This document shows positions 58,901 to 64,000 of a stretch of 64,000 nucleotides of DNA, one piece after another; the stretch's first letter is position 1, and the number at the start of each line of letters is the position of its first letter. The position numbers were made by a program, and so were the translations under genes. The DNA is from Pestalotiopsis fici W106-1. Lineage: Eukaryota > Ascomycota > Sordariomycetes > Amphisphaeriales > Sporocadaceae. The stretch is taken from assembly GCF_000516985.1 (NCBI RefSeq), contig NW_006917099.1:1194685-1258684 (forward strand), in the 5' to 3' direction. The notes beneath the pieces were generated by a model. It was not told the origin of the DNA. It did not search any database and was given only the letters and a program-made list of their open reading frames with translations.

Positions 58901-60516
58901 TTTAAAGGCCGTCATGGAGGCGCCCTTGTCTTTTTTCAGCTCTACAGACGTTGGTGTCACAATCAATCGATTCTCTCAAGATCTTCAGTTGGTTGACAAT
59001 GAACTCTCCTTGTCAATGCTGACGCTCCTCTTGACAGTATTCTTGTCGCTTGGTCAGGTCATCTTGATCATTGTTTCCAGTCCTTGGGTTGGAGTGGCCT
59101 TTATCATCATCATACCGGTATTCTACGCGCTGCAGAATTTCTATCTACGAACCTCACGCCAGCTCAGGTCTTTGGAGCTCGAAGCTAAGAGTCCATTGTA
59201 TACGAGCTTCCTGGAGACACTGAGCGGGCTCTCTACGCTTAGGTCTTTTGGCTGGGCTTCCGAGACGCTGGACAAGAACCTGAAGCTTCTTGACTCGTCC
59301 CAGGAACCTCTCTACCTGCTCTACATGATCCAGCGCTGGCTGACGTTTGTCCTCGACACCATTGTCGCCTTGATAGCCATTATTGTTGTAGCGCTCTCCG
59401 TCGCCCTCAAGTCGAGCGGCGGGCTGGCCGGCGTGGCCCTGACCCAGGTCATGTCGCTGAGCATGATGCTAACAACCATTGTCTTGCAGTGGACCATTGT
59501 CGAGACCAGTATTGGCTCCGTCGGCAGGATCAAAGCCTTTGTGGAGAGTACGCCGTCTGAGAACAAGGATGGCGAGGATCTAGAACCGCCGCCGGCCTGG
59601 CCAACCAAGGGCAGCATTCAGCTCGACAATGTGAGCGCATTCTACGAGTGAGTGATCAGACTGTGTCGAGATGGGTCAAGTGGTTTCTGTGACTGACGAA
59701 TGATTAGAACAAATCCAGACTCTCTCGTTCTCAAGAATATCAGCATAACCGTGGAAGGCGGACAAAAGATGGGGATATGTGGCCGAAGCGGCAGGTAAGG
59801 CATCAAACAAGATCATCCCAAAGTACAAGCCAGTATACTAAAAACACAATCATCAGTGGTAAATCTTCCCTCCTGCTGCTTCTTTCGCGCATGCTGGAGA
59901 TGAAGGAGGGCTCCATCATTATCGACGACCTAGACATCAGCACTCTGCCTCGCAAGACGCTGAGGGCTCGTCTGAATATTGTCCCCCAAGAGCCCGTCTT
60001 TGTTACTGGTACCGTCCGCTTGAATCTGGATCCTTCTGGGGAGTTTTCAGATACGGAGATACTTGATGCGCTCAAGAGGGTTCATCTTCTCGACGTAATG
60101 GACGCCAAGGGCGGACTGGCGGCAGAGATGGACTCGGGTATATTGAGCCACGGTCAGCGCCAACTGTTCTGTCTGGCGGGCGCCATCCTTCGCAGGGCAA
60201 ATATCGTATTGCTTGATGAAATCACGAGCAAGTAAGTCCATTGCTACTCACGACTTTGCTATAAAGAAATCTCATGCTGACACCTTTTTAAAACAGTGTG
60301 GACCAGGCTACCGACGCCATCATGCAGACAATCGTTCGCGAGCAGTTTAGGGACTGCACAGTCATTGCCATTGCGCATCGCCTGAGCACCATTGCCAACT
60401 TTGATCAGGTAGTGGTGCTCGACCACGTTGTCGTTCGTGAAGTCGGCAACCCGCAGCAGCTTCTTCGGGAGGACTCTAGATTCAAGGAAATGTGGGTGGA
60501 AAATGAGGCCTTGTAG
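55903..60516 (+). CDS. Full-length ABCC (MRP/Ycf1-type) multidrug transporter
   Basis: Five exons, 55903-56109, 56172-59647, 59708-59794, 59857-60231 and 60297-60516, encode 1,454 residues. The four introns are 60-65 bp, and all rejoin conserved motifs in frame. An N-terminal TMD0 of several hydrophobic segments is followed by TMD1, NBD1 (Walker A GPVACGKTT near residue 655, LSGGQRQKVALARAL, IVLDDILSGLD), TMD2, and NBD2 (GRSGSGKSS rebuilt across intron 3, LSHGQRQLFCLAGAI, IVLLDEITSNVD across intron 4). NBD1 has Asp where the catalytic Glu would be and NBD2 keeps Glu, the usual ABCC asymmetry. The order and the long TMD0 fit the fungal MRP family often found beside peptide synthetases. It probably exports the NRPS product or gives self-protection; that role rests on divergent proximity (3.4 kb between start codons) alone. 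It would sit in the plasma or vacuolar membrane. Confidence 0.93.
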
Positions 60517-61367
60517 GGTGGATTTGTTAGACTAGGGGTGAACCCAATACAGAGATGAGAACCACTTCCATTTGATTTGGATGGACTGAGTCCTGACACT
60601 ACAAGCTATGCGGCCCAGTCTTTTGTGCAATGAGACCAGGCGGATCGTGGCTAGACACCCTAGACGGTTGCCAGCAGCTACATACAACAACAAGAATCAC
60701 AGCTTGAGAGAGGGATTCGATAGGGAATCACGATCTTCAACAGTGATTCAAACCGTTAGTGAAAGATGAAAGACATTTTATCCTCAAAAGTAGTATTGAT
60801 GTATGCCAAGACGAGCATCCCGCGGGAGCAATCGCTAGTGAGCGAGGCGATCGATTAATTGCGTGGGACCCTGGGAGCCCTACGGCGGGTCTGCTCCGGT
60901 TAGGGAGCCCCGTAGTTGCAGAGCCGCCGGAGCGATTAGCCCGGGATCGACACTCGGCATGAGATCATATCACACTGCGAGATAACGAAACACACGACTG
61001 AAATGCAAATTGTCCTTTTTTATTGCCCAAAGACCCTTAAAAACACATCCAGGGTCCGTAATATGTACGTTGGCTATAATGAATAACATCAGAGACTGCA
61101 TTTCTATGCGATCAGAAGGGAAAAACTGGGGGCATGATGAAATCATGAAGTCAGAAGTGTGTCCTACCACCTATACACTTCTATGACGTATAGAGCTGTC
61201 AGACAGAACATGTGAAGTATATGAAGTCTCGAAATCCAGAGTAATGATCGAATTCAAATCAGATAATTCAGTCAATATTCTTCAATCAGTTGTGATACCC
61301 AAATTGCCCACAATTACAAGTTACACCTTGACACCATACAATACACATAACACACACCATCTCCAAA
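60517..61367. other. Intergenic, ABC transporter to small hydrophilic gene
   Basis: 850 bases, AT-rich except for a GC-rich, self-complementary island at about 60820-60960. No gene-like frame was seen. Confidence 0.55.
60820..60960. repeat. GC-rich island with inverted repeats
   Basis: GCTCCGG (60893-60899) and CCGGAGC (60927-60933) form a perfect 7-bp inverted pair. CTACGG and CCGTAG form another, and GGGAGCCC occurs twice. The island contrasts sharply with its AT-rich surroundings, so it may be the end of a dispersed element or a structured RNA. Confidence 0.4.
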
Positions 61368-62014
61368 ATGGCACCCGGAGACCACCAGCAGCACCTTCGC
61401 AACGTTGCCGAGCAGGCTGAGCGCGACCTCAACAGCTACCGAGCCAAGACGGGAGCCGGAAAGTTTTCTTCCAGCGACGACGCTGGCATCGACTCGCGCG
61501 TCGAGAACAGATTCCCCGGCGCCCAGGTGCAATACGACACTGAACTGAGCACCAACCGCGGCTACAACAAGCGCATCCCGCCCGAGGAGGGTGGTGACCT
61601 CGATGCCCGTGGAAGGTATGTTTGCGATCCGCGCTGGACAGTCCCATCATTATACTAACCCTTTATTCCTTCACCAGACAAACTCGCGGTGAGCACTTTG
61701 AGGGTACGGGCGGCCCCGAGCACAAGCTCGCACAGCAGCAGCGCGACTTTGGCGGCGAAAACACCTTTGACACGAGCGGACGACGACAGCCTCAGGCCTC
61801 GGACTCGTACGAGACTGGAAACCGCGACGTCATGTCCGAGGGCAAGCAGTTTGCCCAGGAGAACCTCCAGAGCGAGGGTCAGCCCCGAACCAAGGGCAAG
61901 TTCCCCGGCTCCGAGTACTATACCCCCGAGACCGTTCCGGGATCCATTTCCTCGGCTGGTTACGAGGCTCCCGAGTCGGTTACTCAGGCTAGTCGTGAGA
62001 GTGAGAACTATTAA
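61368..62014 (+). CDS. Small hydrophilic, probably disordered protein (unknown)
   Basis: Two exons, 61368-61615 and 61678-62014 (intron 62 bp, GTATGT donor, TACTAAC branch, CAG acceptor), encode 194 residues. The TACTAAC branch site makes the splice convincing. The protein is strongly hydrophilic (Gly, Glu, Gln, Arg, Ser, Asp), has no Cys, Trp or hydrophobic segment, and no known domain that I recognise. Short similar phrases recur (ENRFPGAQVQYDTE, NTFDTSGRRQPQ, KGKFPGSEYYTPE). The composition is like stress-linked disordered proteins (LEA or hydrophilin type), but I cannot assign it to a named family. Codon use looks typical of a well-expressed gene. Confidence 0.75.
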
Positions 62015-62202
62015 GTTCAATTTGTCGAAAAGGACATTGTGTATTATATGTCTACTTTGAATAGCGTCTGGTGTTTGAAAAGTTACGAATAGTCATGACT
62101 TGCATTTGAATACACAAGCATTTGTGTCGCAGACCTGCCATTACAGTGAGTTCAGATTTGTGCAGCACGTTTATAATGAGTAGTACACGTTTCTGTATTG
62201 AT

Positions 62203-64000
62203 TCACTTTTCGCAAATCCGTGCAACAAGATCTTCAATCTCACAAATGACCGAACCATACACGGCATTGCGCAACGTCGGTTTCTCCAGGTCACCGCCTT
62301 GCCCGAAATCGCAGTCGATACACTTGCGCACAACCTCTTGGAATCTGGGTCCCATCCGCGACGTCTGGCGCGCCAGTCTCCGGATGGCGACGACGTCGTC
62401 GGCGCTCATTGCGCTGCTCCATCGGTCAATCTGCAGCAGGGCGACGCCGAGGCTGTAGAGCGCCAGGTTGCGGATTCCGTAGAGCAGCTGGGCCTCGTCG
62501 CTGCCATCTTGAGGTTCAGCGGGACTGAGCTTTTCGTGCATGTAGGACTCGTCTCTCACTGCCGTGGTCGAATTAATCTGGGCGCTCAAATGTAGAGTCT
62601 GCAGACTTGTGGCCAGGTCTGTATCGTCATTGTTGCTCGGAAAGTAGTAGATGTTTTCGAGGCTCCAGTACGATTGCCACCATGGACTTGGATTAAAGAG
62701 GAGCATGCCGCGGGCCAGTGCCAATGCAAGTCGAAGCTGGTCAGGTATAGACAAGTTATTGGCGATTGATTGTTGCAAGACGGTGTGGAGAGGAAATGAG
62801 CTTTGGTTGGAAAGGGTCACACTTGGCCAGGTATCGGTTCCATGCCCAAGCACATGCCGAAAACCAGTCTCATCATCAATATACAGTACGGATGCAGTAG
62901 GAAGCGTTAGCGTGTTTGTCTTTTGGGAGATGGTGCCGCACACATCTTCTGCTTGGGACAGGTCCAAGGGAGCACATTGACAGGTCAGACTTGGTTCGAT
63001 TATGGTTATTGTATTGGCCGTGAGCGTTGATGCTTGCGAGACTTCGTCGACATCCTTCACTCTCAATCTCTTGCTGGGCCGCGGAGCATCGCAAGAAGAC
63101 AGAGACGCCACGCTTGAACATGGTGTCAATGGTGCTTGGAGACGATCCGCTATCTTTTGGGACATGACGTTTAGCTTGACCGTATCGCTATACTCTGATC
63201 AGTTGGACAATATTCTGGATCCCCGACATGCGTGGATGGTTTGGGTTACGCACGTAGTGGTTTTGAAGCCCGATACTGATCGGTTGCGCATCAGAAAGTC
63301 GACTGTTTCTCCAGCTTGACCTAGGAACAGAGCCAGGTCGTGATAAACATGTCTCGACTGAGAACAAGACCAGTTTTGCGTCAAGGCTTGGTAAAAGGAT
63401 CGAGTGTATGGCGACAAGTGTTCATAATATGTCGGTATCTGCCTCGTCTCGTGTTTCTGAATTCTTGGCTTTGCTTGCTGAATCTGCTTGGCCGTCTTGC
63501 GTAGCCTCTTCAAATCTTGATTGAGCTCGTTGATGTTTTCAATCTTTGCCAGCCATTTCGATTTATGCTGTGTCACATCAATAGCTCCTTTGATACGTTG
63601 AGTTGTAGTCTGGATTTATTAGTAACAATTTTGAATCGAGAAAGGATCAGACTATTGCTCACAGTCTCTGTTGTTTCGAAAGACACGAGACTCAATTCCT
63701 TGTCAAGAGACATGATGATATCGTGAATGTCTTGCATCACATCCTTGAAATCATCGTGCCTCCTGCCAAGATACGTCTTGATCTGCTCGTCTAGCTGAGC
63801 CGAAGACCACAAGGGATTGTCTGGCTCCTCTATCATGAAAACGACATCAGCGGGGTCGACAATCTCCTGCAGTAGGAGATGGCATTCGTCGAGGAATACA
63901 TGTGTTTCCTAAAGCAGTTTTAGTCATGGCATGGACTCAATTCCTACTTGAGACACACCTTTGTAAACTTTTTCCTTATCCTTTTGAGCTCCGACTTGGA
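62203..64000 (-). CDS. DUF7580-type (HeLo-like/prion-inhibition family) protein, 5' end outside window
   Basis: The visible exons on the minus strand are 64000-63959, 63908-63663, 63609-63254 and 63187-62203. The introns (50, 53 and 66 bp) have GTGTGT, GTGAGC and GTGCGT donors. The splices rejoin as KFTK/ETHVFLDECHLLLQEI, TTET/TTQRIKGAIDVTQH and FKTT/TDTVKLNVMSQK. The visible N-terminal part is helical and charged (LNQDLKRLRKTAKQIQ). The C-terminal part has LRLALALARGMLLFNPSPWWQSYW and LYSLGVALLQIDRW...FQEVVRKCIDCDFG, the late-domain pattern I know from DUF7580 proteins, common in filamentous fungi and often joined to an N-terminal HeLo-like helical domain. Such proteins are linked by family resemblance to heterokaryon incompatibility and cell death, but many have no known role. 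The N-terminus is beyond the right edge. Confidence 0.7.

Noticed and set aside
1..64000. Functional tRNA, 5S rRNA or CRISPR array
   Set aside because: I looked for B-box motifs, cloverleaf pairing and regular spaced repeats. Only the degenerate tRNA-like stretch near 15.9 kb came close, and CRISPR arrays are not expected in a fungal chromosome.

Overview
The window is nuclear DNA of a filamentous ascomycete (Pezizomycotina, most likely Sordariomycetes and perhaps Hypocreales; this placement is inferred from gene content and was not tested). The support is short introns of about 50-150 bp with GTRNGT donors, CTRAC-like branch sites and YAG acceptors; a velvet-family regulator; a large multimodular NRPS; a GH131-type secreted enzyme; and a transposon relic carrying the C-to-T/G-to-A damage typical of repeat-induced point mutation (RIP). 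Exon structures below were assembled by hand from splice signals, reading-frame continuity and family conservation. Each spliced length is a multiple of three.

Layout. The left part (1-10.5 kb) holds the C-terminal part of a protein resembling an Ark/Prk actin-regulating kinase (+), an endosomal/vacuolar Na+/H+ exchanger (-), a sucrose-type GPH sugar transporter (+), a secreted GH131-like glycoside hydrolase (+) and a small secreted cysteine-containing protein (-). From 10.5 to 19.7 kb I see no convincing gene. The core block (19.7-34.7 kb) is largely housekeeping: a VelC-like velvet protein (+), pyruvate dehydrogenase E1 alpha (+), a DUF1770-type protein (+), a DDT/WHIM-type chromatin protein (-), translation release factor eRF1 (+) and prephenate dehydratase (+).

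The accessory region (35.9-60.5 kb) is a small secondary-metabolite locus. One NRPS gene of about 16.5 kb (-; two exons, roughly 5,500 residues) is divergent from a full-length ABCC-type transporter (+), and a RIP-degraded Tc1/mariner-like transposon lies between them. The NRPS reads C-A-T-E-C-(partial C)-A-T-C-A-T-C-A-T-E. It has four adenylation domains, starts with a condensation domain and ends with an epimerase, and I see no TE, reductase or terminal C domain for release. The inferred product is a four-residue peptide unit with D-residues at positions 1 and 4, started by a donor supplied in trans, released by something outside this protein, and possibly exported by the ABC protein. No tailoring enzyme or pathway-specific transcription factor is visible beside it. 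The right edge has a small hydrophilic protein (+) and a 5'-truncated DUF7580-like protein (-).

The observations most worth checking are: (i) a 79-codon in-frame open extension straight after the UGA-C stop of eRF1, the protein that itself recognises stop codons; (ii) a condensation-domain remnant that has lost its N-lobe and HH motif, in tandem after an intact C domain in the NRPS; and (iii) the NRPS ending on an epimerization domain.
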